Assembly (NCBI GenBank): GCA_039105265.1
Contig: JAPFFF010000015.1
Location: 620,001-684,000 of the forward strand
Length of the DNA stretch: 64,000 nucleotides
DNA from: Tritrichomonas musculus
Lineage: Eukaryota > Parabasalia > Tritrichomonadida > Tritrichomonadidae
Reading direction: 5' to 3'
Made by a program: the position numbers and the translations under genes. Shown piece after piece: positions 10,360 through 20,209 of this stretch (its first letter is position 1; the number at the start of each line of letters is the position of its first letter). Under the pieces are notes generated by a model. It saw nothing but the letters and a program-made list of their open reading frames with translations. It had not been told where the DNA came from and did not search any database.

Positions 10360-10896
10360 AAAATTCTCTAAAATTTTAACTTCAAGAAAAAACGGAAATC
10401 TTCAATTTCTTAATTCTAATTATATATCATTATTAAACTGTCCATTGTAAAATTAAACCAAATAAATATAAAATATATGATAACTTTATAAATTTTAATT
10501 AGTTTTAAACCTTTTTTTGGGTATATGATTTATACCTTATATATACTATTTATATGATTATTATTCATCTAGTCTAAAAAACGCAAGGATACTGATTTCT
10601 GATATAAATGCTAGTTTTTTAATTAACAAATCTTGAAGAAAATTTGATAAAAAGAAATGATATTAAAATTTAAAAATACATAATAGATGTTATTTTTTTT
10701 ATTAAAAAGAGTGTAAATTTCATTTTATCACCAAAATAAACATTTATTAAAATAAAGATAGAAAAATTCTACATTTTAAACGTATACTTCCAAATTGTAA
10801 AATAAAACTTTTTGAATGAATATATATGCTTAACTATAAATCTTTCCAAGTTTTGGTACAACAAAATGGAAAACGCCAAATTAATGGTATTAATTA
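10360..10896. other. AT-rich intergenic region
   Basis: Upstream region of the giant repeat gene and 3' region of the small charged gene. It is strongly AT-rich, with no convincing frame or transposon end seen. Confidence 0.45.
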
Positions 10897-11355
10897 TTAA
10901 TAAAAAATGGATTGGTTTAAAACATCTGAATCATCAAAAAATAAATCCTCGTTGGAAGATAAATCCAAATTTAGAGTATGTTCTTGAGATGAGATATTTA
11001 AACCCAATTCAATAGGAAGTTCTTCTGTATTTTGATATAAATTATGATCATTGGACGAAGCAATAGAATTATCATATGAAAAAATGAATTGATGTTCTAG
11101 TGTCATATTGCTGTTATTTATCCCCTTTGGAGGATTAGAATTTGCTTTTGCTTCATAATTAAATGATGATAAAATAGATTTAGATAATTTTCTTTTTTTT
11201 CTGCGTTCCATTTTTTCAATAAGCTTTTCTTTTTCATCAAGCTCATACTTTTTGATTTCATTTTGATTATCATCCATTACTAATATTGTCTTCCAAGGAT
11301 CAAAAAGCTTTGTTTGATCATCATTTTTTTTATTATGTGATCCCTTTCCTTTCAT
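10897..11355 (-). CDS. small charged protein, unknown function
   Basis: I start this at the ATG at 11355 (MKGKGSHNK), giving 152 residues. The frame is open about 30 codons further upstream but offers no ATG there. Residues 20-60 form a highly charged helix (KYELDEKEKLIEKMERRKKRK) with a basic cluster resembling a nuclear localisation signal. The C-terminal 60 residues are acidic and Ser/Asn-rich (LDLSSNEDLFFDDSD), like an acidic tail. Transcriptional or chromatin work would fit but is not shown. No family is recognised. Confidence 0.5.
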   Translation of the reverse strand: MKGKGSHNKKNDDQTKLFDPWKTILVMDDNQNEIKKYELDEKEKLIEKMERRKKRKLSKSILSSFNYEAKANSNPPKGINNSNMTLEHQFIFSYDNSIASSNDHNLYQNTEELPIELGLNISSQEHTLNLDLSSNEDLFFDDSDVLNQSIFY

Positions 11356-14300
11356 TCTGTTTAATATTGTTTTGATCACATCAATCGCTAACAAGTCAGG
11401 AAAAATACAGAAAATGTAACCACCATTTTTTTTCTTGACTTGGTTGTAAATTTAGAATTCCTGACTTCTGAAGCCAAAATTTTAAATGTTAATGATTTCA
11501 TCATTTTTCTAATGTATTTTCCAATTATATATATATATAAGCATATATGTTTTTACCACAAACCTCTATGTTATTAAAATTTGCCATTTATCAATTTTTT
11601 CATATAATTCTATGTGATTCTTGAAAAAATTGTATATATATTGAATAGTCAGTCCAAACAAATTTTTTCATATATCTCAAAAATGAAATTATATATTTAT
11701 TAAATAATAAGAAAAATATAAAAAATTTTAGATTAAATATTATTCATTAAATATATTTTTACAATGAGAATTTTTGATATAGAAACATTAATGTTTTTTT
11801 ATATTTTAATTAGAATGAAAATTTTTATAGGTAACGTATTTATTTCAAAAAGTGATGGATATTGAAAAATTTTAAGTTTTCTCATTTTCAACATTATTAT
11901 TTTCTAAAAAAAATGTGAAATTTATAAAATGCCAATGCCATTAAAATTGATTTTATTTTATCTAGTTCTGTGAATTTTTATATCAATTAAATGATCTGAA
12001 TCAATGAATGTGTAAGTTGAATCTAGACTTTTTTTAAATTGAATGGATTTTTTGAAATTTCAATGTGCCTTCTGAAATTAAATTGAATTTTTTGAGAGAT
12101 TTTCACCAACTCGGTGTTTCTAATGCAGTGAAGAAAATTAAAGCTTTCCATTTAAAAAATAATATTTTCTTTAGAATAATGTTTCTAAATATTATTTTCT
12201 TTTTTGATTATAAAAATATCTATTCTTATTTTTGATTTTGGAATTTCAGGTTTTTCATTGAATAAATAACAAAATTTTTGGAAAACCCAATGTTATATAG
12301 AATTTAATAATCAAATTTTTTATAAAAATCCAGTTTATCATATAGGTTACTTGATACTAAATATGGTCATCGTAAGTTTTTTTTGAATGAAAATTAGTTC
12401 CACATCTTTAGCATTTTGTACTAAAATGAATCTTATTTTTTCTTTTTTTATTAAGATAAAATTATTTGGGGAATCGTATTTTTCTCCACCACTTTTTGAA
12501 AACTTTTAAACTTTTTCAATACTTTTTTATACTTTTTAATTCAATTTTTACTAAATAATGCATAATTATATAGTTCAAATAGCTTCCCGATTCATCCAGC
12601 AATTCAAGGAACCAGATTCGGCTTCGTGCAGCCCCGTGGTGATCACTGGTGCATATATCCCCGAAAAATTATGTAAAAATAAACAAATTTACATCAAAAA
12701 AAGTTATAATTTTAAGGTAAAATTTAAATTTTCCGATTTTTTTGGTTAAATTTCTTAGCATAGTAACTCAAATTTCACCTTAAGATGGCGGTTTTTTACT
12801 TTCCATGAGTCGCTACTCATGGATAGAAAAGCAATTCAAAAAGTAGCGTAGAAAAAAACGATTGTCCAAATTATTTTATTTTATTTTATTTTGAAAAAGT
12901 GGGGCAGAAAAATACGATAACCCGAATCAAATGCAAAGAATCTAGAAATTATCCTTACAAATTCATAAAAATGATCCTTTTCCATTCAATTTTGAAATGG
13001 AAAACATCATGGCTTATGATGTTACAAAACAAATATCTTAGCAATTGAAAATTAAAAAAGGAGAAAAAGATTTGTGATATTAAACCTTTAATATGAAAAG
13101 TGACTGAATTCATGAGAAGGATTTCTGCGAGACTAAAAATTGACAAACGTATGATAAGATATATGTACAATCGAGATGGCACATATACTGCCTTCACAAA
13201 AAAAAGGTGACCAAACAAATCATATATAGATCTAAATCACATTTAACAATTGAATTAAACACAGCCCATCAAAATTTGTTTGAGAATTTCCTTTTCAAAA
13301 AAAGAAGCAGACATTTTAAATATTTTAAAATTATTACATCCTTGTAGAATGTAAATTGCTTTTTCTTTTCAACTCAATGAATCGTATGATGCTATGAAAT
13401 CACTTTTTTTGGATAAAAAAGTAATGCGGATGATAGCCACTTTCCCAAAGCTTTGTTGTGAGAAACAAAATCAAAATCAACAAAGTTTTTCAGAAACTGT
13501 CTTAAATTACCAGAACCAAGTCGAGAAATATAGTCTCGAATTAATTAAATTAAACAAGAACGTCAAGCATCACTTAACAAAAAAAGTTAGAAATCAAAGA
13601 TTAATAGAGCATAACAAGTTGAATAATCAAGATAAATCAGGATGAACAGGTAAATCCAAATATCTACATTAAATATAATAACCAAATATAAATCATATTT
13701 GAATTGCGTTTTGATTATTTGCTTTATGCATCATTGTGTTGCGAACCATTATGTTGCAGACACTTTGGTTGCTATCATACTCAAGAGAAGAAAAACACTT
13801 GAATAGTGAGTTTCTCTGTTCAGATATATTTTCGTCGTTTTTTTCAATACCACACTCAAAAAAATTTTGTTTTACTTCAGTTTTTATTATGATCTTTGGA
13901 TTTATTGATTTTCTTGAGAATAGTATGAAGGTACCATTGCCATGTGAAACACTTTTGGTGAAACAAAAGACTTCACTGACCTTCACATTCTAAATAATCA
14001 AACCCATCAATATTAAGGTGAGATTAAGTGCGCCTCCTTATATGCATTTAACTCAATTCATCAGATATTCCTTCATGAAAATCATCACCGACAAATTTTT
14101 ATCTTCTTGAGATGTTGTGTAGCATATTTTCAGCGAAGAATCTAGGTTCGTATTAGGAGATGATTAACGATGGTTTTCATGAAATATAGTGAGAGAAATC
14201 CAAACGCTGCTCGTAAACACAGAATTGGGATTTGGATACAAATCTCACTTTGTCTTGATAAATGTAAAGTAGTCCGTGATGATCAAACATTTAGGTAAAA

Positions 14301-14463
14301 CTAGATGCTGAAGTGCATACATTTTCATGCAGGAAAATGCAAGTTGTCATACCTCACATTTCTGAAATTTTTTTTGGCCCAATTATCAGAGTTCTTACAA
14401 GATTTGATTTAAGTAATCTATGATACCAATGAAAGAATTTGAGCCAAATAAACTATAATTAAT
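11356..14463. other. gene-poor AT-rich region
   Basis: About 3.1 kb without a convincing gene. Short frames at 12955-13218 (minus), 13394-13645 (plus) and 13693-13986 (minus) have no recognisable content and may be worn coding fragments. A small GC-richer island lies near 12580-12665. An imperfect inverted repeat pair is listed separately. Confidence 0.4.
12475..12922. repeat. imperfect inverted repeat pair (possible MITE)
   Basis: The sequence TCGTATTTTTCT followed by a CCACTTTTT block at the left recurs inverted near 12890-12922 (AAAAAGTGGGGCAGAAAAATACGA). The right end abuts TA. The left end does not show a clear TA, so the target duplication is not proven. The size of about 450 bp and lack of coding content suggest a worn miniature transposon. 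Confidence 0.35.
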
Positions 14464-15169
14464 TAGTCGGGAGTACGATAGAAGCTTTTTCAAATTTATT
14501 ATTTCACAAAAAGTTAAAAAAATTTTGTTTTGAAAGTATCATTTCACACCCGATTTATTTCAAAGAAACTTTTTCATAAATAAATAAATTAATAAATAAA
14601 TAAATAAAAAAACGAATATTTAGATAAATTTTTTAAGAAAAAATTGATTTCAAAGCTCTAAAGAAGAATTCCAAGCAAGCCAAACGTCTTCTTCAGAAGG
14701 GTAGAAAGTATTCCGTTTACTTTTTTAAAAAAAGATGAGATGAAAAAAGACTTTTCGATTTATATTTTGTTATATTACTTATTATTATAAGCATTTAGTA
14801 TAACTATTTCTTTTATTTTGAATAATAATGATATATTATCAAGAAAATGATGGACATAAATTTTAAAATTGAATACTTTCTCTCAATTTTGGGTTGCTTA
14901 TTTCTCAAAATAGTACTGTGATCATTTCCATATGCATGGATAAAATTAGTTTATATATGCACCTAAATTTATCCTAAATTTTTTATAAAGTTTCTGGCGG
15001 TAGATTTTTCTAGATGATTATTATTTCGATTATCTCAACAAAAATTACTATTTTATTTATACTAATAAATACTTAATTGTATTTGATATATAATTAAACA
15101 ACAACTTTTAATTTTGATGATTTTTACTTGGATTATTGAAGATATTCTGTTTTTTCCAAAAGATTGTTA

Positions 15170-15266
15170 CAGGCTGCGCATTTCAAATCGGCCCTTTTAA
15201 CGGATATTTGACCTTAAATTGACCTTAAAAAGTGCTAAAAAGGGCCGATTTGAAATGCGCAGCCTG
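15170..15266. mobile_element. 97-bp hairpin MITE with TA target duplication
   Basis: Thirty bases beginning CAGGCTGCGCATTTCAAATC are repeated as an exact inverted copy at the other end, around a short centre. TA lies directly outside both ends (15168-15169 and 15267-15268). This is the layout of a mariner-type miniature element. The near-perfect arms suggest recent movement. Confidence 0.7.
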
Positions 15267-15876
15267 TATTTTAATATTTTTTCACAAAAATAGATTTTAT
15301 ATGTTATAATAAATAGAAATAGTTATATTTTTAATTACAATACATTTTTGATTCTTCAGAAAATAATACAAAAATTTCAATTAAAAAAACCACCTTTACG
15401 ATTATTATTTCACCTTTATAAACTAAAAAATAAATGCAAATATCTTTTTTTCTACCGCCAAAAAACATTTTATAATAACAAAATTTTTTTATAATATTAT
15501 ATGAAATGTATATAAGCAATAAAATATAAATATCACAATAGGATTTTACTTCCTACCCTTCTTCTTCTTCGATAATTTTAGTATGCTGTACAACTTCAGA
15601 ATCTTTTCCATGAATGATTTCTATATTATTCCACATTTGATGTAAATCTATTAGAAAATCGTTTTGGCGACTCATATTTATTTTTAAATAATTTTTCAAG
15701 CAGTATTGGAACAGATATGCTATGCTTTATAATCTCATCATACCCATCAAATAGTTTATTTGGATTCACAACTTTTAATAAATAAGGAAAGTTATCATTA
15801 GCATAAAGCTTTTTTGTTATTAATTTGCAAAAATCAAAATTTCTTGTACATTGAAGAGGAAACTGCAAAATTGGAG

Positions 15877-17053
15877 TCAAATTTTGATTCTACTTTTCAG
15901 TATTAAATGTAACCACATTTTCTTGAGTTCTTTTAAATTTAAACTTTCTTTTTTTTTTAATTTGTATAATTTTTGTTCTATAGATTTACCATTTTCTGAT
16001 ATACATAATTTAAAACGTTCAGGCGTTTTTGAAACTAAAGAATCCAACTTTTTTTGAGGATTTGCAAACCATTCTTTTTGTAAGCACTCATACAATTCTT
16101 TTAATGAGGTAATTGAATATCTTTTAATTTTTCATTCCAAAATTGACCATACTTGCTCAATGCAAGAAAGGTCAGGACTATTTGCAGGCCAATTTTCTAT
16201 AACATTTATATTTTGATTTTGAATAAAAAAAATTAAAGTTTTTTTTTGATCTATGAGCAGGTGCTCCATCCTTTTCAAAAAAAAAATTTTTTTCGCCATA
16301 AAAATCCGTTAAAGATTGAAAAATTTGAAAATTTTCAAGCATCGATATATAGCCTTCGCTATTTAATCGCCCTTTAACAAACACTAATGGTGACCTCCAG
16401 CCATATTTTTTTTCATTGACAAATGTTGAATCAGTATATACTCCTCTCTTTATCCAAATACGTCTACTGTCATCTCTCAAACAAAATCGGCTCTCGTCAC
16501 TGAATACAACGCCATTTCCCCAATTTATCTCGTTTTGAAGCTGATCATCACAAAAATTTAACCTCGCTTGTATATGCTGCTGAGTCATGAAAGGACGTCT
16601 TCGCGGATGCGTATAATGAAATTTCAATTTGTTTCTTATAAGATTAACCGTCGTAGAAGAAATATCAATTCCAAGATTTGAAGCAATTAAAGAAGAAAGA
16701 GAATTTCCACCTATCGTTGGATCATGAATCGTTTGATATTCAATTGTATTAATTACATTTTGATTTACTTTTGGCAGACGACCTATTTTTGCTGATTCTA
16801 CCAGTTCTCCATTTTTTTATTTTGGAAGAAATCTGAGATATTCTCGAATTTCCACATCGAACAATACTTTTTATTGTTTCATATGATGTTTTTTATTTAA
16901 TAAATTCGCAATTATTTGATCTTTTGATTTTGGATTAAACTTTGTTTTTTAATTTTCGCGTGTAAAAAATAAATCATTCAATATTTGAAATAAATTCTTA
17001 GAAACCGTAAGTTTACACGCGAAAATTTCAAAACAAAGTTTAATTTTTGCCAT
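15877..17053 (-). pseudogene. mariner transposase, decayed
   Basis: Recognisable DDE-transposase blocks in order: an N-terminal helix-turn-helix region (near 16640-16830), VVFSDESRFCL (first catalytic Asp, near 16520), FFFEKDGAPAHRSK (second Asp, near 16260) and NWPANSPDLSCIEQVWSILE (third catalytic region, near 16130-16190). These lie in different frames with in-frame stops, so the gene is dead; the longest clean piece is 16178-16627. Near the start, a 30-base stretch (17012-17041) is repeated in inverted orientation at 16937-16966, so part of the N-terminus has been replaced by its own reverse complement. Confidence 0.8.
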
Positions 17054-17190
17054 GATAAAAATAATAATAAAAGCGACCGTTTATTTATAACTTTTTGAAC
17101 ACTCCCGACTATTTAATTTTAGTATAGAAATTATAAATTCAATTTGAAATAGTTAACTGAAATCTTTCTAACAATCTATTTATTCTAGAA

Positions 17191-17613
17191 ATGCAAGAAA
17201 AAACAGACAATGTAGAGCAATCAAATAATGACAACAATTCCGAAAAAGAAAAACAAGAAGTACCCCAAGGATCAGAAAAAGATTTAGCTGAAAACCAAAA
17301 TGATGATATAAACGGTTCTGAATCAAAAAATGAAAAGAATAAAGAAGCAAAAGGACCAAATCAAAGCACAAAAGCTGTGCAAGAGAAAACCAAAGAATCT
17401 ACCTCCGATAGTCAAAAAGAAAAGAAATTAAAAAGACCAATTAAAGAAATTATTGGATTAAACTCAAAAAAAGATGTAATTGTACAGTTTAAAGATTCAA
17501 ACAGCCCTGAAATCGTGAAGTTGGATGAAATGAAAAGTAATTATACACGCGATCTTTTGAGTTTTTATGAATCTAAATTTGTTCTTGTTCCAAACATTCC
17601 GAACACCAAATAA
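17191..17613 (+). CDS. chromo-shadow-like domain protein
   Basis: The protein has 140 residues. The first 80 are disordered and charged (Glu, Lys, Asn, Ser). The last 57 (from KRPIKEIIGL to the end) fit the chromo shadow domain pattern of HP1-type proteins: an entry strand with EIIG, a strand VIVQFKDSN matching the usual WKD(S/T) turn, then a helix ending in LLSFYESKFVLV, which corresponds to the conserved (I/V)xFYExxL segment. No chromodomain is present at the N-terminus, so it would dimerise or recruit partners rather than read histone methylation. I see the motif match; a nuclear chromatin role is inferred. The gene starts just outside the right end of the mariner element. Confidence 0.6.
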   Translation: MQEKTDNVEQSNNDNNSEKEKQEVPQGSEKDLAENQNDDINGSESKNEKNKEAKGPNQSTKAVQEKTKESTSDSQKEKKLKRPIKEIIGLNSKKDVIVQFKDSNSPEIVKLDEMKSNYTRDLLSFYESKFVLVPNIPNTK

Positions 17614-18066
17614 TATATTATTGTACTTTTATTATTGTTTGTTTCCATTTAAATTAAATTAAATTAAATTAAAATAGAAAATGTCTATAAATAATTTTTT
17701 CCATTAACTTATAAAAATTTTTTCTACAGATCTTATGCAAAATCATTATAATGATCAAAAAGAAAATTGGACTTATACCTATTTTTGATATTCATTTCTT
17801 AAGTTTTTTTTTTTAATAATGAGCATTTGAAAGGAACTCAAATCCATATGAAAAAAATCAAAGCTGCCTTAAATCATGGAAAGCTGCATCATGGAAAACA
17901 AACAAACAAATAAATAATAAAAGACAATCTTTACATCATTGATTTTGATATTTATTGAAACCCCTTAAAAATAACAAAATCATTATACAACTTTTCTATT
18001 TATTTAAAGAAGAAGAAAAAATCGTATAACTATGACAGAAACTAGATTAAATATTTTTTTTTTAAT
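17614..18066. other. AT-rich intergenic region between convergent gene ends
   Basis: The 3' regions of two converging genes meet here. It holds a short AAATT run (17649-17672), a T run near 17806 and nothing coding. Confidence 0.45.
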
Positions 18067-19374
18067 TTATACTTTGATAGAAAAGTCTAATCTTCTGAAT
18101 ATAGCAATTCCACAGAAAAATACACTGAAGGCAGAACCAAGAAGTAAAATCTTCAAGAAATTGTATGAATAATCAAGAGAATAGTCAATTTTAATTGGAA
18201 CTATATCTTCTGAGGACAAATTGTCAATTTCAATTCTAATAACAACTCTACCGTTGAAGTCAAGATTGTGAACTTCAGTTAATTGGGTAACGTTTGCATC
18301 AACAGGAACGGAAACATTTTTTACTTTAGCACCTTCTGGAAGAATAATTTCAGCAGTTGCTTCAGTAACAGGGGCGGTAATGAAAGGCGTTAACAAAGGA
18401 GCGGTGTAAGTATAATGTCCACTAACAAATTTAGCAGTATCTATGGTCCATCCAACTGTAAATGTTGCTTTCCATGAAGATAACATTGGTCCTCTAAGTG
18501 GGATTTCTAAGGAATCACCATGAAGATACATATCTTTCTGAAGAAGACCTGATTCATCACTAGCCCAAAAGTTATAAGAACCAGATGGTGGTCTCATGTC
18601 TAAGTTTTGAAGATAGCAAGGTGATTGCTGCGTAAAATCTATTCTATTAAATTCACCAACAAATTTAGGACCTGCATTGGTTATTGAGTAAAAAGCGCTT
18701 TGTTTTGTTTTTCCCCAATGTGAAACAACTGTTCTTGAGTTGATTACATCAATACGGGGAAGGGATCCAGAAGTTTGGAACTCAACTTCAAAAAGATCAT
18801 TTTTATTATTATCATTGATTTCACTATGATCAACAGATAATTTGATTAAATTTGTTTGAACTGTTAACTCAGGATCTTCTGTCTTTTTTAAAATTTGGCC
18901 TTTGCTAATTCCTTTGATATGTATAGTCGATTTCAATGTTTCGTATGGCGAGTTGTAATATCTTGAAGTTGCAAAATATAATTGCATTTTTTGGTTAAGA
19001 GAAACTTTTTGTCTGACAAAACGGAAGTAATCACCGAGTGTGTATGCAAAGAATATTGTAAATGATTCTCCTGGTGCAACTTCGCGATTAAGGTCAACAA
19101 TGAAATTATTTCCGTTGTTAGTAATTTTGAGAGAATTTTCAAAAGAGCGCGCATTTTTACGAATAAAAGAGGCCGTTGTATGCCCAATATATTGAGCTTC
19201 GCGAGGAGTTACTGAAAATGTATATTCTCTTGCAGATTGATCGCCTTTGTTTGTAACTTCTGCTGTAACGGTAACAGTGATAAGATTTTGATTAATTGAA
19301 TATTGACGCTGTATGTCGGTATTGACAAACTTGGAAGCTGCTGAAGCTAGCGAGAAGAAAAGAAGAGAGAACAT
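18067..19374 (-). CDS. OST1: ribophorin I (oligosaccharyltransferase subunit OST1)
   Basis: The protein has 435 residues. It begins with a signal peptide (MFSLLFFSLASA). The luminal region carries the ribophorin I pattern of early strands VTVTAEVTNKGDQSAREYTF followed by the repeated beta-rich domains, and a single transmembrane segment (about 407-427) precedes a short cytosolic tail. Ribophorin I is a non-catalytic subunit of the endoplasmic reticulum complex that moves glycans onto Asn residues of nascent proteins. It is somewhat shorter than animal and fungal versions, as usual in protists. TCACTTTTT on the coding strand about 40 bases upstream fits the parabasalid initiator. Family assignment rests on overall pattern and architecture. 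Confidence 0.85.
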   Translation of the reverse strand: MFSLLFFSLASAASKFVNTDIQRQYSINQNLITVTVTAEVTNKGDQSAREYTFSVTPREAQYIGHTTASFIRKNARSFENSLKITNNGNNFIVDLNREVAPGESFTIFFAYTLGDYFRFVRQKVSLNQKMQLYFATSRYYNSPYETLKSTIHIKGISKGQILKKTEDPELTVQTNLIKLSVDHSEINDNNKNDLFEVEFQTSGSLPRIDVINSRTVVSHWGKTKQSAFYSITNAGPKFVGEFNRIDFTQQSPCYLQNLDMRPPSGSYNFWASDESGLLQKDMYLHGDSLEIPLRGPMLSSWKATFTVGWTIDTAKFVSGHYTYTAPLLTPFITAPVTEATAEIILPEGAKVKNVSVPVDANVTQLTEVHNLDFNGRVVIRIEIDNLSSEDIVPIKIDYSLDYSYNFLKILLLGSAFSVFFCGIAIFRRLDFSIKV

Positions 19375-19410
19375 TTATGTTTTTGTTTGGCCAATAGAAT
19401 TTTTTTTTCG

Positions 19411-19419
19411 AAAAAGTGA
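19411..19419 (-). promoter_or_regulatory. initiator-like box before OST1
   Basis: TCACTTTTT on the minus strand matches the trichomonad Inr consensus TCAYTW. It lies about 37 bases before the OST1 ATG, a little further than the usual 5-20 bases. Confidence 0.4.
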
Positions 19420-19806
19420 CATTATTTTTTTTATGTTTATTTATATATAAACATGAAATAAATATTCAAACTTGTTTTAAATGCTAAGACATATGATTAA
19501 AAAATTTTTTTTCTTTACTCAAAATTTTCATAATTTATCACAATTCCAACCTTTCTTCTAACTTTTACTTTTTAGCAAAAGGATTGGCTTCATTTCCTCA
19601 CAAATAACTGTATTTTTTTGAGCTATTTAATAATCAACAAATCATTAAATTTATTTCTTCCTACCAATTTAATTAATAAAAAAATAAATCGTATAAGCAA
19701 CATTTCAATAAATATAGTAACCAGATAAAAAAATAATAAAACAAAGGAAACAAAAAAAGTTAGTATAGATTTACAATTTATACAAAAAAGAAAATAATAA
19801 ACTTAT

Positions 19807-20007
19807 TTATTTTGCATTTTTTTCCTCTTTAATTTTTTCAATAGCTTCTCCAATTTTAGAGTAGAGCGGGGACTTGTTAAGTGGAATTTCATCAATTGAT
19901 CGAAAATCTAAAAAAGGTTCGACAACAGGTGTTTTATCCATCGATTCTGTAGTAAAATCCAAAAATTCTCCGAATTCAGTTTTGTATTCTTCTCCAGTAT
20001 TTGTCAT
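19807..20007 (-). CDS. small acidic protein, unknown function
   Basis: I take the ATG at 20007 (MTNTGEEYK), giving 66 residues. The longer frame to 20091 would add a hydrophobic, A/T-driven stretch that looks like non-coding sequence. The protein holds two similar short motifs, EFLDFTTES and PFLDFRSID, and ends in a charged helix (IGEAIEKIKEEKNAK). No family is recognised. It is divergent from the dynein gene, whose ATG lies about 200 bases to the right. Confidence 0.5.
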   Translation of the reverse strand: MTNTGEEYKTEFGEFLDFTTESMDKTPVVEPFLDFRSIDEIPLNKSPLYSKIGEAIEKIKEEKNAK

Positions 20008-20209
20008 GGTTATAAGCTTGGTTGTTTTATATAAAATTATGGTTATAATTATTTTCAATGATTTGTAATTCTTTTCAATATGATGAAACAATTATTACAT
20101 AATTTCGTTTTCGCTAACCATTTCTTCTATAAAAACTTATAGAATAAAAAATTAAAAAAAAAAAAAAAAAAAATCGTTATTTAATTTCAAAAAAAATTTT
20201 AGAATCCTA

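Larger units (their letters stand above)
14466..17109 (-). mobile_element. Tc1/mariner-type transposon, decayed
   Basis: The ends read GTCGGGAGT (from 14466) and ACTCCCGAC (to 17109) and are flanked on each side by TA (14464-14465 and 17110-17111), the mariner target. Inside, on the minus strand, is a broken DDE transposase. At 2.6 kb it is longer than usual for mariner (about 1.3 kb). The left 1.4 kb holds a 97-bp hairpin element and an older, roughly palindromic stretch, so later insertions probably enlarged it. Only the first nine bases of the two ends match well, so the left boundary is less sure than the right. Confidence 0.6.
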
